64,000 nucleotides of DNA from Aquibaculum sediminis (GCF_040712085.1 NZ_JBFCVK010000011.1:76460-140459); one strand, 5' to 3'; positions 1 to 9,251 are shown, counted from the first letter of the stretch. A program made the numbers and translations. Notes: generated from the letters alone by a model not told the origin.

Positions 1-228
1 GAGCTCCGACCCCTGCTGACGCAGGCGGTCGAGCAGTTCCAGCCCGTCCATGCCCGGCATGCGCACGTCGAGCAGCAGGCCGCCGCGCAGGGCGGGGCTC
101 CAGGCGTCGAGAAAAAGCTCGGCCGATTCAAAGCCGATGGTGGTGTAGCCCTCGACCTCGAGCAGCACGGCAAGCGAATCCCGCACCGCCGGGTCGTCAT
201 CGACAATGTAGATGGGATGGTCAGTCAT
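1..228 (-). CDS. fixJ: Response regulator FixJ, receiver domain (3' end beyond window)
   Basis: Only the first 76 codons are inside the window. They encode a CheY-like receiver: acidic pair at D10-D11, phospho-acceptor aspartate at D54 in the motif LLLDVRMPGMDG, the same position as in characterised FixJ proteins. The start codon overlaps the fixL stop by 8 bases (ATGACTGA), so the two are translationally coupled. In the family, phosphorylated FixJ uses a C-terminal LuxR-type helix-turn-helix, here off the edge, to activate fixK and microaerobic genes. The name rests on the receiver plus the adjoining heme-PAS kinase; the DNA-binding half is unseen. Confidence 0.85.
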   Translation of the reverse strand, partial: MTDHPIYIVDDDPAVRDSLAVLLEVEGYTTIGFESAELFLDAWSPALRGGLLLDVRMPGMDGLELLDRLRQQGSEL

Positions 229-2077
229 ACGCCGCAGCCCGCTTGTCCATTACCGGAAGGGAGACGCGGAAGCGTGTGCCGCCTCCCTCGACCGGTTCCG
301 CCCGAATCTGCCCCTGGTGTGCGTCCAGTATGGAGCGGCAGATCGACAGGCCAATCCCCATACCGTTCGCCTTGGTCGAAACAAAGGGCATGAAGAGCTG
401 TTCGGCCACCTCGGGATCAAGCCCGGGCCCGTTGTCGCTCACGCTGAGCTCCACCGTATCCGCTGAGGTGCCGGTCGAGACCAGGAGACGGCGATGGTCC
501 ACCGCCTGTAGGGCTTCGACGGCATTGCGCACCAGATTGAGGACAATCTGCTGCAACTGGGTTGCGTCGGCCAGGACCGGCGGGAGGTCTTCTTGCAGGT
601 CGAAGCTGACCTCGATCTCCTCCTCGCGCGCACCGATCAGGGCGAGGCCGGAGGCTTCGCGCACCACGGCGTTGAGATCGGTCGGTTGCAGCTCGCTCTG
701 CCCCCGTCCGATGAGTTGGCGCAGGCGCCGCACGATCTGCCCGGCGCGGTCGGTCTGTTCCACGGCCCGGTTCATCAGGCCAATGATCCGCTCGGCCTTC
801 TCGTCCTCCACGCCGTCCAGCATGCGCCGGCTGGCATTCACGTAGTTGGCCACGGCGGTCATGGGCTGGTTGAGTTCGTGTGCAATGGCGGAGGCCATTT
901 CGCCCAGTTCGCTGATGCGGCCAATGCGGTAGAGGTGGTGCTGCAACTCCTGCGCCCGGGCTTCGCTGCGGCGGTTCTCCGTTATATCGATGCCGGTGGT
1001 CACGAGATAGTGAGAAACGCCCATGTCGTCCTGAATGGCGGCGGTGGACCAGGAGACAAGCCGGACTTCGCCGCCCTTGCGGAGCAGGCTGCCCTCCCAA
1101 CGGTTGGGCACCTGTGCGTCGAAGGGGCCGCTCTGCAACAGGCCGTGCAAACTGGTGTTCGCGTCGGGGATCAATTCGAGAATGCTGCGGCCCACAAGCT
1201 CGCCGGCGCTGTAGCCGGACAGGCGCTGGCAGGCGGCATTGCTGCGCACCACGCGGCCCTGTTGGTCGAGGACGACAACCAGGGCCTGGGTGGTGTCCAG
1301 CATCGCGGCGATGAAGTTGCGTTCGCTCGCCACGGCCCGTTCGGCGGCCACGCGTTCGCTCATGTCATGAATGAAGCCGGTGAAGAGCCGTTGCCCGGCC
1401 TGGGTCACCTCGCCCACCATGAGGTGGACTGGGAAAACGCTGCCATCCTTCCGCCGGGCGTCCACCTGGCGTCCCAAACCGATGATGCGCTTCTCTCCGG
1501 TGCGCAGGTAGCGTTCGAGATAGTCATCGTGCTTCTCGCGGTCTGGCGAGGGCATCAGCATGCTGACGTTGTGGCCGATCACTTCGCTGGCGCGGTAGCC
1601 GAACAGCTTCTCGCCCACGCGGCTGAAGGACTGGACGATGCCTTTCTGATCGATGGTGATGACGGCATCGGCCGAGGTGCCGATCACGGCCTCCAGGCGC
1701 GCCCGCTCTTCGCGCAGTCGCTCGTCCTTGCGCGTCCAGAGCAGGCCGAGTGTGGCCGTTGACCAGATGGCAACCAGCGTCAGCAGGCGATTGCTGAGGC
1801 CGAGAAAGGTTGCCGACGTGGATTCCGGCGCTGCCGCCATGACGAAGTAGCCGACCATAGTCAGCACGGAGGCGGTGGCAGCGAAGGCAAAGGTGGCCTG
1901 CCGCCAGGGCAAGAGGCTCGCCAGCATCACCGGCAGCACATAGAGCACGCCGACAGCCACACCCATCTCCGACAAAAGGTCGAAAACGAAAGTGACCAGC
2001 AGCGCCAAGCCTGCCAGTCCGGCAACCACGGCGGGTTTGGACTGCCAGCCGTGTGTGCGCTCATATGACAGGCCCAT
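221..2077 (-). CDS. fixL: Oxygen-sensor histidine kinase FixL
   Basis: A 618-residue sensor kinase that should phosphorylate FixJ when oxygen is low. Order: hydrophobic membrane segments (about 16-115), PAS1 (about 125-245), PAS2 (about 250-370), HisKA with H400 in IAHELNQP, and an HATPase domain with N-box NLVRNAVEAL (about 514-523), DNGPGL and GMGIGL. PAS1 carries the FixL heme signature: H183 in EKHDDY, the expected proximal heme ligand, and R203 in IIGLGR, matching the arginine that contacts bound oxygen. An upstream in-frame ATG at 2200 exists, but the start at 2077 has a GAGGGA ribosome site and a FixL-like N-terminus. The gene is divergent from fixK. Heme binding is inferred from the motifs. 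Confidence 0.88.
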   Translation of the reverse strand: MGLSYERTHGWQSKPAVVAGLAGLALLVTFVFDLLSEMGVAVGVLYVLPVMLASLLPWRQATFAFAATASVLTMVGYFVMAAAPESTSATFLGLSNRLLTLVAIWSTATLGLLWTRKDERLREERARLEAVIGTSADAVITIDQKGIVQSFSRVGEKLFGYRASEVIGHNVSMLMPSPDREKHDDYLERYLRTGEKRIIGLGRQVDARRKDGSVFPVHLMVGEVTQAGQRLFTGFIHDMSERVAAERAVASERNFIAAMLDTTQALVVVLDQQGRVVRSNAACQRLSGYSAGELVGRSILELIPDANTSLHGLLQSGPFDAQVPNRWEGSLLRKGGEVRLVSWSTAAIQDDMGVSHYLVTTGIDITENRRSEARAQELQHHLYRIGRISELGEMASAIAHELNQPMTAVANYVNASRRMLDGVEDEKAERIIGLMNRAVEQTDRAGQIVRRLRQLIGRGQSELQPTDLNAVVREASGLALIGAREEEIEVSFDLQEDLPPVLADATQLQQIVLNLVRNAVEALQAVDHRRLLVSTGTSADTVELSVSDNGPGLDPEVAEQLFMPFVSTKANGMGIGLSICRSILDAHQGQIRAEPVEGGGTRFRVSLPVMDKRAAAYD

Positions 2078-2200
2078 GCAGGCGTTCCCTCGTTTGGGGC
2101 TTGCTATGCCACGATAGGCGGCTTGCCCGGAAGCGACAATGCTCCGCAGGCTGTTCACGGGCCTCGCGGGGGCGCCTGCTGGGCAGGGTGGCGAACTCAT

Positions 2201-2218
2201 CTAAGGGAAAACCCTTAG
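2201..2218. promoter_or_regulatory. Perfect palindrome between fixL and fixK (candidate operator)
   Basis: CTAAGGG and CCCTTAG form a perfect 7+7 inverted repeat around an AAAA spacer, 92 bp before the fixK start and 123 bp before the chosen fixL start. FixJ classically activates fixK from a site at about this distance, so a FixJ site is the simplest reading. This is inference: I did not match it to a verified FixJ consensus, and autoregulation by FixK or a short hairpin are alternatives. No good TTGAT-N4-ATCAA FNR-type box is seen here. Confidence 0.45.
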
Positions 2219-2310
2219 TGGGCATTCCCAACTATCGGCATGGTCTGCTCCCTGGTTATCCCTGACGATGCTCATGCAGCCAGACGCCCAACGGGAAGAG
2301 GACCAGCACC

Positions 2311-3069
2311 ATGGCTATACAGCTTGCCAGCGTCAGTGCCAGTGAGATTGACCCTCTTCCCGCCGCATCACTGCCCCAGGTAAGCGTGTCCCAGCGCACC
2401 GATGCCGAAGCGGGCTGTGCGCTCTATGGTGGATTGGGTCTGGAGGATCGTCGTCGGTTGCAGTCGCACGGCGCACCGGTCGAGCGACGGGCGGGCACTC
2501 TTGTCTTCGAGGAGGGCGAGGATGCCGCAAACATCTATATCGTCGCGGCCGGCGTGGTGCAGGAATACAAGATGATGCCGGATGGCCGACGCATCATCAC
2601 CGCCTTTCACTATCCGGGCGAACTCGTCGGCCTGACCTTCGGAGCACGGCATAGCTGTTCCGCCGAGGCAGCCACGCACGCTGTCCTGCGCCGCTTCTCC
2701 CGGCGAACCCTGTCCGACTTCAACGATCGCCTGCCGGGCTTCGGCCAGGGACTCCTGTCCCACCTCAGTGATGAACTTTCTGCGGTGCAGGGGCGCCAGT
2801 TGCTGTTGGGGCGCAAGACCGCCGTGGAACGGGTCGCCTCCTTCCTGCTGGAGCTCTCCGAGCGGGCGGCCCGCAACGGCGATTCCACCACCTATCTCTG
2901 GCTGCCCATGCGCCGTGAGGCCATTGCGGATCATCTGGGCCTGACTCTGGAGACCGTGAGCCGCGTCTTCTCCCGCCTGCGCCGCGAGCACCTGATCTCG
3001 ACCGAGCGCAATGGCTGGATCGAACTGCTGGACCCTGAAGCCCTGACCGAGATCGCCGAGGGCGATTGA
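2311..3069 (+). CDS. fixK: Crp/Fnr-family transcriptional regulator, FixK type
   Basis: 252 residues: an N-terminal extension, a cyclic-nucleotide-binding-like beta-roll (about 45-160), a dimer helix and a C-terminal winged helix. The recognition helix reads LETVSRVFSRL with E214, S217 and R218, the E-x-x-S-R pattern of FNR/FixK proteins that read TTGAT half-sites. The N-terminal cysteine cluster of true FNR is absent, so it is unlikely to sense oxygen through an iron-sulfur cluster. The serine sits where some FixK2 proteins have a redox cysteine. The ATG has an AGAGGA site 8 bases upstream. Its position divergent from fixLJ supports a FixLJ-FixK cascade. A short 6-bp inverted repeat (3073-3087) follows the stop. 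Confidence 0.82.
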   Translation: MAIQLASVSASEIDPLPAASLPQVSVSQRTDAEAGCALYGGLGLEDRRRLQSHGAPVERRAGTLVFEEGEDAANIYIVAAGVVQEYKMMPDGRRIITAFHYPGELVGLTFGARHSCSAEAATHAVLRRFSRRTLSDFNDRLPGFGQGLLSHLSDELSAVQGRQLLLGRKTAVERVASFLLELSERAARNGDSTTYLWLPMRREAIADHLGLTLETVSRVFSRLRREHLISTERNGWIELLDPEALTEIAEGD

Positions 3070-3207
3070 CCGTTCGGTCCGACCGAAGGGAGCAAGATCG
3101 CGTTCGTTCCCTCGGTTGCTACAGAGTAATACCCCTTTCGCATAGCTTGTGCCTGCGCGCCGCTGGCCCGACCCTGATCCTGCTTGAGGCAGGTTCGGAG
3201 AGAGGCG

Positions 3208-6200
3208 ATGCGGCGTCTGCTGACGATGTTGGCACTTCCCGTCATTCTGGCTGCGCTGCTGCCCGGGTCGGTGGAGGCGCGCCGCCTGCTCCAGGACGGG
3301 GCGATCGAAGCACATGTAGCCGACGGCGAGTGGTGTGCGGAGCGGATTTACGTCGAACTGCGTACGCCTGTCCGGGAAAGCTTTGCCGGCGATGCCTTCC
3401 AGGTGCGCCGCGCCGTGGCGATCCTGGGCAGTTTGCTGCCGCTGGAGTGTCCGCAGGCGCGGGAAATCGAACTGGTCGGCACGGTCGGCGGCATGCCGGT
3501 TTGGCGCGCGGCCGCTGGGGCCTCGTCCGGAGAACTGCGGGTGTTGTCCACCCCCGCTCAGGGCGATCTGGTGCCGCTGGACGAGCGTCAGCGCACCCTC
3601 GAGATCCAGAGCGCCCTCAACAGCCTCGGCTTCGACGCCGGTTCACCTGACGGCATGGCAGGACCGCGCACCCGGGCGGCTATCCGCGCCTGGCGCGCTT
3701 CGCGCGGACTGACTGGTAGCGATTCGCCGTCAGCCGACGTGCTGCTCGCCCTGCGACGCGAGCGCGGCGCAGCCTCCGAAGCGCCGGAAGCGGAGCTAGC
3801 CGAACTGGCGACACGACCGCCGGCTGCGATCTCGCCCGTCGCTGAGGCGGGCCCCGTGGCGTCCCCGGCGCCGTCCGCGTCGACAGCGCCGACGGAGGCG
3901 CCTGTAGCGACTGCAGCAGCTGCGACAGGCGAGCTCCGCGAGTTTGCGGCCGCTCACAATCTCGTGCTGGTCAACGGAAGAGTAGCGCTGTCGGCCGGGC
4001 ACCGGGCGCCCGAGCAGGTAAAGCAGAGTGAGCCCGGCGGATTGCTGGACCGTCTGGCCCTGCGTGCTGCACCGGAGATCACGGCTGACGACAACACGGC
4101 CCTAGCTTATCTCGATCTCCTGCCGCGTGAGCTGCGGCGGCGCATCATCGTGGACGCCCTGTCCGCGATGACCGAACTCCAGCATAAGAACTTGGAGCAT
4201 CGCGGCTGGCGCCTTATGGCCAGAGATGCGCGGCAACTCGGGTTCAACGAGTTCGAGTTTCAGAGACTGTTGCAGGGCTATAGAAGCGAGGGTCAGGCTA
4301 GGCTGGTTGCCGAAGCGCCGGATCTGCCGCTGCCAGTGGCGATCATCTGCGGTGGTCAACTTGGAGACTATGACTTCGAGCAGCAGCGGTTTTCTCTGGA
4401 GCACAGCTGCGCCAATGTGAACACCAAGTCACAGCGAGTGCGCGCTGAACTCTTCCTCACCGATGCCCCCACCCATATCGACAAGACGCCGGAGGAAGCC
4501 GAGGCGCTGCGCGTTCGGCTCGGTCGCGGAAATCGTATCTTTACAGCGGTTGAGGCGTCGGTCGTTGGCATTGCACCGCAGGAGCGGCGGGAAAACGCGT
4601 TTGACCTTACGCTCTCACCCGAAACCCTCATTTTCTACGAAGACGAAGGGCTGCAGGTCGAACTGCTGCGGGTCGCGTTCGACGCAGCACCGGAGCAGGC
4701 TGTGGCCGGCAGGCCGACGCTCGACCCGCGCCGACTGATCGTCAAGAACGAGCGCCGCTGGGCGGGTGAGGACAGGGCGCGATTGGAGCATCACCTCGCG
4801 ATGCTGGCCCTGGCAGAGGCTCCTGGCATCCTGGACACCGATGAAGGCGCTTACGCCTACATGGAGCGACTCAACAGCGAGCAGAAGCGCCGTCTGGCTG
4901 AAGCAGCGGGTGTCGATTACGAGACAATCTTCGGAAGAAGCAGCCGGGTCGGATTGCAGGTTCAATACAATCTCGACGAATTTGCGCGCCGACGGCTCCT
5001 CCAAACTTTCCGAGCGGACTTTTCAGCGCAACTTTTCGAGGTGACGCCCGAGTTGCCGCTGCGCCTGCTGCTGTACTGCAATGTAGGCTTGGCAGAGTAT
5101 GATTTCGAGCGATCGCTCTTTCCGTTCTCCCAACCTTTGGAGCGCTCCTGCAGCCAACCCGATGTCTTTCGCCAAAGCGGCTTTAGGACGGTTGTCCCCT
5201 TGGATGGCACGCCTGTGGGCATTGCCGTTAGCATGGATGAGGCGGTCTCCTTCCGCGACCAGCATCTGGTACAGCGGAGGCAGTCCGGAAACAGGGTGGT
5301 CTCCGGGCGGCCGACGGCCCGCCTCGGCATCGAGATGTCAATCTCTGCAGTGTCCCCAACCCGGGAGCAGAGTGTCCATAGCCGAATCTTCAATGCGGAG
5401 ATCAAGACCGAAGGCCTCGTCCTGTTCTCGGCTACCGATAGCGATCGAATGGCACCTCTGCGCAGGCTGGACTTCCAAGCGCACGATCCTGCCTCGGTGG
5501 CGGCAGAACCGCTCGCGGTTCCGAGCCTGACCGACAGCGCCACCCTGATGTTGACGATGTTGAAGTCCGGGCTGGTCGAGCCATCCCCTGACGAATGGCG
5601 GCAGTGGGCGGGCGCCAGGGTGCGGATGGAAGCGGGAGACGACCTGGCAGACTGGCCCGACTTCTTCGGGGGCAGCATTGCGGCACGTGGCCTTGGCGAT
5701 CCCGGAAATCGGATAAGCGATGAGTTGCTGGCTCACTTTGAGCAGTGGACGCGCAATCGGGCAGCGGCGCTGCCGGCAACCCTACGTCTGGAAACAGGTC
5801 CGATGAAACTGACATCCGCGCAGCAGGCGGAGGGACGCCTAGCGCTGCTGGACGGCAACAGAAGCAACGATGAACGCAACCTCGCCGCGGAAATCGGCGT
5901 TCCCCAAGAGTATCTGTACTCGGAACGGATCCCGAACCGGCAGAACCATCCCCTGCCGGTGGACCATCTGGTTCTGGTTTTGCCCGCGGCCGCGGACTCC
6001 TATGCAATCCAGTTTGATCGCACGGAGATCAACCCGAACCTCGTGGTGCGGCCACAGATGCACCTGACCTTCGCCAACCCTCGCCTCGTTCAACTGAACC
6101 GACGTTCGGTCCTGCTTCTGGATGCCAAGCCGGAATCCGCGCGACTGCTTGCACGCGAGACGGGCGAGGAATTGGCGCGCACCGAGTTCCAGGAACGGCC

Positions 6201-7605
6201 GGATGCCAAGCCGGAAACAATCGCGTTTCCCCCGGAAGGCTACATGGCTGTTCTGCATGCACGCATGACCAACGGTGATGCCGTCGAAGCGCTCTCCAAG
6301 TCTTTTGGCAATCGCTTCGATGCCTTCACGAGACGCCAGCGCGCGGAGGACGTCGTTGCGCAAGCAAGAAACTTCGACCCGGGAGGCGAAGGCTTCTGGG
6401 TGATCGGCGAGGTGACTTTCGGCGAGTACGACTTCGGCACGGAGCGCTTCCCTGTGCGTTCTCTCAGCCTGGATGACCATGAGCGCAGCTATGGAAGCAC
6501 CGTCACTCTGGCGCCTGCCGATCGTGCGCAGTTCGACGTCCCGATGGAGCCCGAGGAAGCTCGGCAATGGCAGCTTACCAATGCGTCCCATCCAAGATAC
6601 GCACTGCGCGCACGCGTGGTGGTGGAGGAAGCGACATCAAGACGGCTTGAGCTTGGCGTCCTGGAGTTCGAAGTGCTGGATCGGGGCGCAACCTTGGCGG
6701 TGCGCGATCCGGCACGTGTGCTCTACCGAGGTATTCCCGGAAAGCAGGAACCTCCGAACGCGCCGGCCATGTCGGCGGAGCGGTCAGCGGATCAACACGA
6801 CGCCGAAGCTGTTTCGACGCAGGTTGAAGACCGGGTGGCTCCGCTCTCCATTCTCGGCATAGCGCTCGGCAGTCCTCTGGAAGAAGCGATCGCGCTGCTG
6901 AGCGAGGCACTGAGCGAAGCAGTGGTTTTTCGCACCGAGCGTGCGGAACGCAGCGCCGCACAAGAGGGCAATCTCTGGGACCCCTTCAACGAAGCGTTAA
7001 TGGTCCGCTCCGGCGATGGCCGGGAGGCGGTGATGGTCTATAGCGAACCTCCAACGGCTGCCGAGCGCGTGACGGCTCTCACACGATGGGTTGATTTCGG
7101 GACGAGCGGTCCGCCGCTATCGAACGTAGAAGAACTTCTGACCAAACATTACGGGAGGGCGGACATTCGCTCCGACGCGACAACAGCCGTGCTCCTCGCT
7201 TGGCATGCTGATCGCGAGAAGGCCGATCGCCGCTGCCAAAACAGTCTCTCGATGCTGGCGCGGCAGGAATGGCGAGTGGACCATCATCCCTGGCAGGGGA
7301 CGGAAGAGGCTCTCGAACTGCCACGGGCACACGCTGCCCATCCCGGCGGCGCAGCCCGCACCATTTCGCAGAACGGGGCTTTCCCCTTCAGGGTGAGCGG
7401 CTTCATTGGGCCGGGCTTAAGCGGCGCCCGCTGCCCCGAGACCCTCTTCGCCCTCATCGTTGCCGGGCCGGATGGGCGAGCGCTGCGCCTCCTGACCGGG
7501 CTTGCCGATCCCCTTGCCCTGGAGGAGACGGTCGAAGCCAACCGTTCCAGCATGATGCAAGGCTCCGCTAGCGAGAGCACTGCCGAAATCGACCTGAAGT
7601 TCTGA
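3208..7605 (+). CDS. Large secreted protein with peptidoglycan-binding domain and a repeated unknown module
   Basis: 1465 residues with an N-terminal signal peptide (MRRLLTMLALPVILAALLP, cleavage near SVEA). A PG_binding_1-like domain lies at about 124-170 (IQSALNSLGFDAGSPDGMAG), then an Ala/Pro-rich linker. The rest matches no family I can name, but it is repetitive: CGGQLGDYDFEQQRF near 381, CNVGLAEYDFERSLF near 624 and GEVTFGEYDFGTERF near 1071. The first two share further upstream similarity (AYLDLLPRELRRR and AYMERLNSEQKRR) and a second cysteine (LEHSC, LERSC). The third copy lacks the cysteines. A separate C-terminal domain begins near 1215. A TTG-initiated start 24 bases upstream is possible, but this ATG has GGAGAGAGG before it. 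The lipoprotein gene follows 12 bases on, so they are probably co-transcribed. Periplasmic, cell-wall-associated; function unknown. Confidence 0.85.
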   Translation: MRRLLTMLALPVILAALLPGSVEARRLLQDGAIEAHVADGEWCAERIYVELRTPVRESFAGDAFQVRRAVAILGSLLPLECPQAREIELVGTVGGMPVWRAAAGASSGELRVLSTPAQGDLVPLDERQRTLEIQSALNSLGFDAGSPDGMAGPRTRAAIRAWRASRGLTGSDSPSADVLLALRRERGAASEAPEAELAELATRPPAAISPVAEAGPVASPAPSASTAPTEAPVATAAAATGELREFAAAHNLVLVNGRVALSAGHRAPEQVKQSEPGGLLDRLALRAAPEITADDNTALAYLDLLPRELRRRIIVDALSAMTELQHKNLEHRGWRLMARDARQLGFNEFEFQRLLQGYRSEGQARLVAEAPDLPLPVAIICGGQLGDYDFEQQRFSLEHSCANVNTKSQRVRAELFLTDAPTHIDKTPEEAEALRVRLGRGNRIFTAVEASVVGIAPQERRENAFDLTLSPETLIFYEDEGLQVELLRVAFDAAPEQAVAGRPTLDPRRLIVKNERRWAGEDRARLEHHLAMLALAEAPGILDTDEGAYAYMERLNSEQKRRLAEAAGVDYETIFGRSSRVGLQVQYNLDEFARRRLLQTFRADFSAQLFEVTPELPLRLLLYCNVGLAEYDFERSLFPFSQPLERSCSQPDVFRQSGFRTVVPLDGTPVGIAVSMDEAVSFRDQHLVQRRQSGNRVVSGRPTARLGIEMSISAVSPTREQSVHSRIFNAEIKTEGLVLFSATDSDRMAPLRRLDFQAHDPASVAAEPLAVPSLTDSATLMLTMLKSGLVEPSPDEWRQWAGARVRMEAGDDLADWPDFFGGSIAARGLGDPGNRISDELLAHFEQWTRNRAAALPATLRLETGPMKLTSAQQAEGRLALLDGNRSNDERNLAAEIGVPQEYLYSERIPNRQNHPLPVDHLVLVLPAAADSYAIQFDRTEINPNLVVRPQMHLTFANPRLVQLNRRSVLLLDAKPESARLLARETGEELARTEFQERPDAKPETIAFPPEGYMAVLHARMTNGDAVEALSKSFGNRFDAFTRRQRAEDVVAQARNFDPGGEGFWVIGEVTFGEYDFGTERFPVRSLSLDDHERSYGSTVTLAPADRAQFDVPMEPEEARQWQLTNASHPRYALRARVVVEEATSRRLELGVLEFEVLDRGATLAVRDPARVLYRGIPGKQEPPNAPAMSAERSADQHDAEAVSTQVEDRVAPLSILGIALGSPLEEAIALLSEALSEAVVFRTERAERSAAQEGNLWDPFNEALMVRSGDGREAVMVYSEPPTAAERVTALTRWVDFGTSGPPLSNVEELLTKHYGRADIRSDATTAVLLAWHADREKADRRCQNSLSMLARQEWRVDHHPWQGTEEALELPRAHAAHPGGAARTISQNGAFPFRVSGFIGPGLSGARCPETLFALIVAGPDGRALRLLTGLADPLALEETVEANRSSMMQGSASESTAEIDLKF

Positions 7606-7617
7606 GGAGGATGGGTG

Positions 7618-8085
7618 ATGATGAAAACCTTCGCGGCCGCCACGCTGCTCGCTGCAGGCGTGGCCCTTGCTGGTTGCCCCAGCAGCACCAATCAGACCGT
7701 GGGCGCAGGTGCCGGCGGCTTGCTCGGCGGACTGATCGGGTCCCAGATCGGCAGCGGCTCCACGCGGCTGATCGCCACGGGGGTCGGCGCGGGCGTGGGC
7801 GTTCTGATCGGGCAGCAGATCGGCGCCTATCTGGATGAGCGCGACAAGCAACTGGCCGAGGAATCCACCATACACAGCTACCGTTCCGGCGAGTCCCAGT
7901 CCTGGGAGAACCCGGAAACCGGCACCAAGGGAACCGTCCGCCCGGTCGCCCAGTCGCAGGTGGCGGACAGTGGTGACAGCTGCCAGGTCCAGGAGCAGAC
8001 CATCCGCCTCGAAGACGGTCGGTCGGAGACCACCCGCTATAAAGTCTGTGAACGCGACGGTGAGTTCTATACCCAGGCGGTTTAG
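7618..8085 (+). CDS. Glycine-zipper outer-membrane lipoprotein, 17-kDa surface antigen family
   Basis: About 155 residues. The lipobox LAGC follows a short hydrophobic leader, so a lipidated N-terminal cysteine is expected. Next is a glycine-zipper segment (AGAGGLLGGLIGSQIGSG and GVGAGVGVLIGQQIG) typical of the Rickettsia 17-kDa antigen/2TM glycine-zipper family, then a soluble C-terminal part with two cysteines (SCQVQ, KVCERDG). Start codons GTG 7615, ATG 7618 and ATG 7621 are all possible; 7618 sits 7 bases after GAGGAGG. It directly follows the large peptidoglycan-binding protein, which suggests a shared envelope role. Confidence 0.8.
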   Translation: MMKTFAAATLLAAGVALAGCPSSTNQTVGAGAGGLLGGLIGSQIGSGSTRLIATGVGAGVGVLIGQQIGAYLDERDKQLAEESTIHSYRSGESQSWENPETGTKGTVRPVAQSQVADSGDSCQVQEQTIRLEDGRSETTRYKVCERDGEFYTQAV

Positions 8086-8157
8086 CTCCCGCCACGCGGG
8101 TCGGCTTTGCGCCATGCTGGGTGAGACGGCAGCGCCGGCCTCTGCTATGCTGGCTGC

Positions 8158-8541
8158 ATGCTTGGATTATTTGGACTCTTCGGGCGTTCGAAGGACCTGC
8201 AGCGCCTGGACAGGGCGCTGCGGGCGCAGGGGCTGCATCCGCGTCTGATGCCCGATGCGGCGAAGCTCACGACGCTCAAACTGCTGCAGGAAGCAACCGG
8301 TGAGCGCAGCCCGGCGGAATCGGTGCATGAGCATGCCGCCGCCCTGCTGGTCTACTGCCAATTGGGCGCCCAGGGCTTCGTTGCCGACCAGGACATGGCA
8401 GCCCTCGAGGCGGTTGAAGCCCGGATCGAGACCGCATTGTCCCAGGGGGACAGTCTGGATGCGCGCCTGGTCTTGTTGATGCTCCACGCCGGCCTGATCC
8501 AGGATCAGGTGGTCGAGCGTTTCGGCCTGGAGGTCGGCTGA
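8158..8541 (+). CDS. Conserved small hypothetical protein
   Basis: 127 residues, soluble, largely helical and leucine/alanine-rich. The N-terminus MLGLFGLFGRSKDLQRLDRA is amphipathic rather than a cleavable signal. I recognise no named domain. Codon use matches the neighbours and the frame is open with no competing reading. It ends 20 bases before the convergent gph stop. Its own ribosome site is weak. Confidence 0.6.
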   Translation: MLGLFGLFGRSKDLQRLDRALRAQGLHPRLMPDAAKLTTLKLLQEATGERSPAESVHEHAAALLVYCQLGAQGFVADQDMAALEAVEARIETALSQGDSLDARLVLLMLHAGLIQDQVVERFGLEVG

Positions 8542-8561
8542 GGGCAGCGGGGCGCCTTGCG

Positions 8562-9242
8562 TTATTGTGGCGCCACCGCGCGAAGCTCACCTGCAACAGC
8601 GTCGATCAGGGCCGGCAGGCCCTGAAAGTCGGCAAAGCTCGCCAGATGCGCGATCTCGGCCGCCGGGCGCTTGCGGTAGCCCTCGGTGAAGAGGAGGAAG
8701 GGCAGGCCGGCTGCCGCTGCGGCGGTGGCATCGATCTCGCTGTCGCCAACGTAAATAGCCGCCCCGCCGCCCAGCGCCTCGACAGCCGCGTGCAGCGGTG
8801 CCGGATCGGGCTTCTTTGCGCCGACGCTGTCGCCGCCGATGATGGCCCGGAAATGCTGCGCCACGTCCAGGCCGGCAAGAATGGCCTTGGAGATGGCGGC
8901 GGGCTTGTTGGTGCACAGCCCGATCGCGTGCCCGTCATCCTGCAACCGGATGAGCGCGCCCTTCACCCCGGGGTAGAGCCGGGTGAGCGCGGTCGGCGCG
9001 GCGTTGTAGTGGGCCATGAAGCGCTCGATGAAGCTGTCCCGCCTGGCCGGATCCACCGACCCGAAGCAGTGCTGCATGACCCGTTCGATCAACACCGGCA
9101 CGCCATTGCCGATAAAGCTCTGCACGGTGGCCAGATCGAGCGGGGCCAGACCCTCCTCCTGAAGCAGCTTGGCAACGCCGGCGTGAATGTCGGGCGCACT
9201 GTCGATCAGGGTGCCGTCGAGGTCGAAGATGATGCTGGTCAT
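8562..9242 (-). CDS. gph: Phosphoglycolate phosphatase (HAD family)
   Basis: 226-residue HAD hydrolase. Motif I is FDLDGTLID, with the nucleophile D7 and acid/base D9; an alpha-helical cap follows (about 18-80). Motif II is LCTNKP, the motif III lysine is in GAKKPDP, and motif IV is YVGDSEID. The family removes phosphate from 2-phosphoglycolate formed in DNA repair or by oxygenase activity. A GTG start at 9251 is possible, but the ATG gives the standard N-terminus. It begins within about 10 bases of the ABC ATPase stop, so it is probably the last gene of that transport operon. This placement is unusual and may mean it processes an imported phosphorylated compound. Confidence 0.82.
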   Translation of the reverse strand: MTSIIFDLDGTLIDSAPDIHAGVAKLLQEEGLAPLDLATVQSFIGNGVPVLIERVMQHCFGSVDPARRDSFIERFMAHYNAAPTALTRLYPGVKGALIRLQDDGHAIGLCTNKPAAISKAILAGLDVAQHFRAIIGGDSVGAKKPDPAPLHAAVEALGGGAAIYVGDSEIDATAAAAAGLPFLLFTEGYRKRPAAEIAHLASFADFQGLPALIDAVAGELRAVAPQ

Positions 9243-9251
9243 GGCAGGCAC

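Noticed and set aside
593..1762. Long plus-strand open frame opposite fixL
   Set aside because: Antisense to a well-supported kinase gene; no family resemblance, an artefact of high GC.
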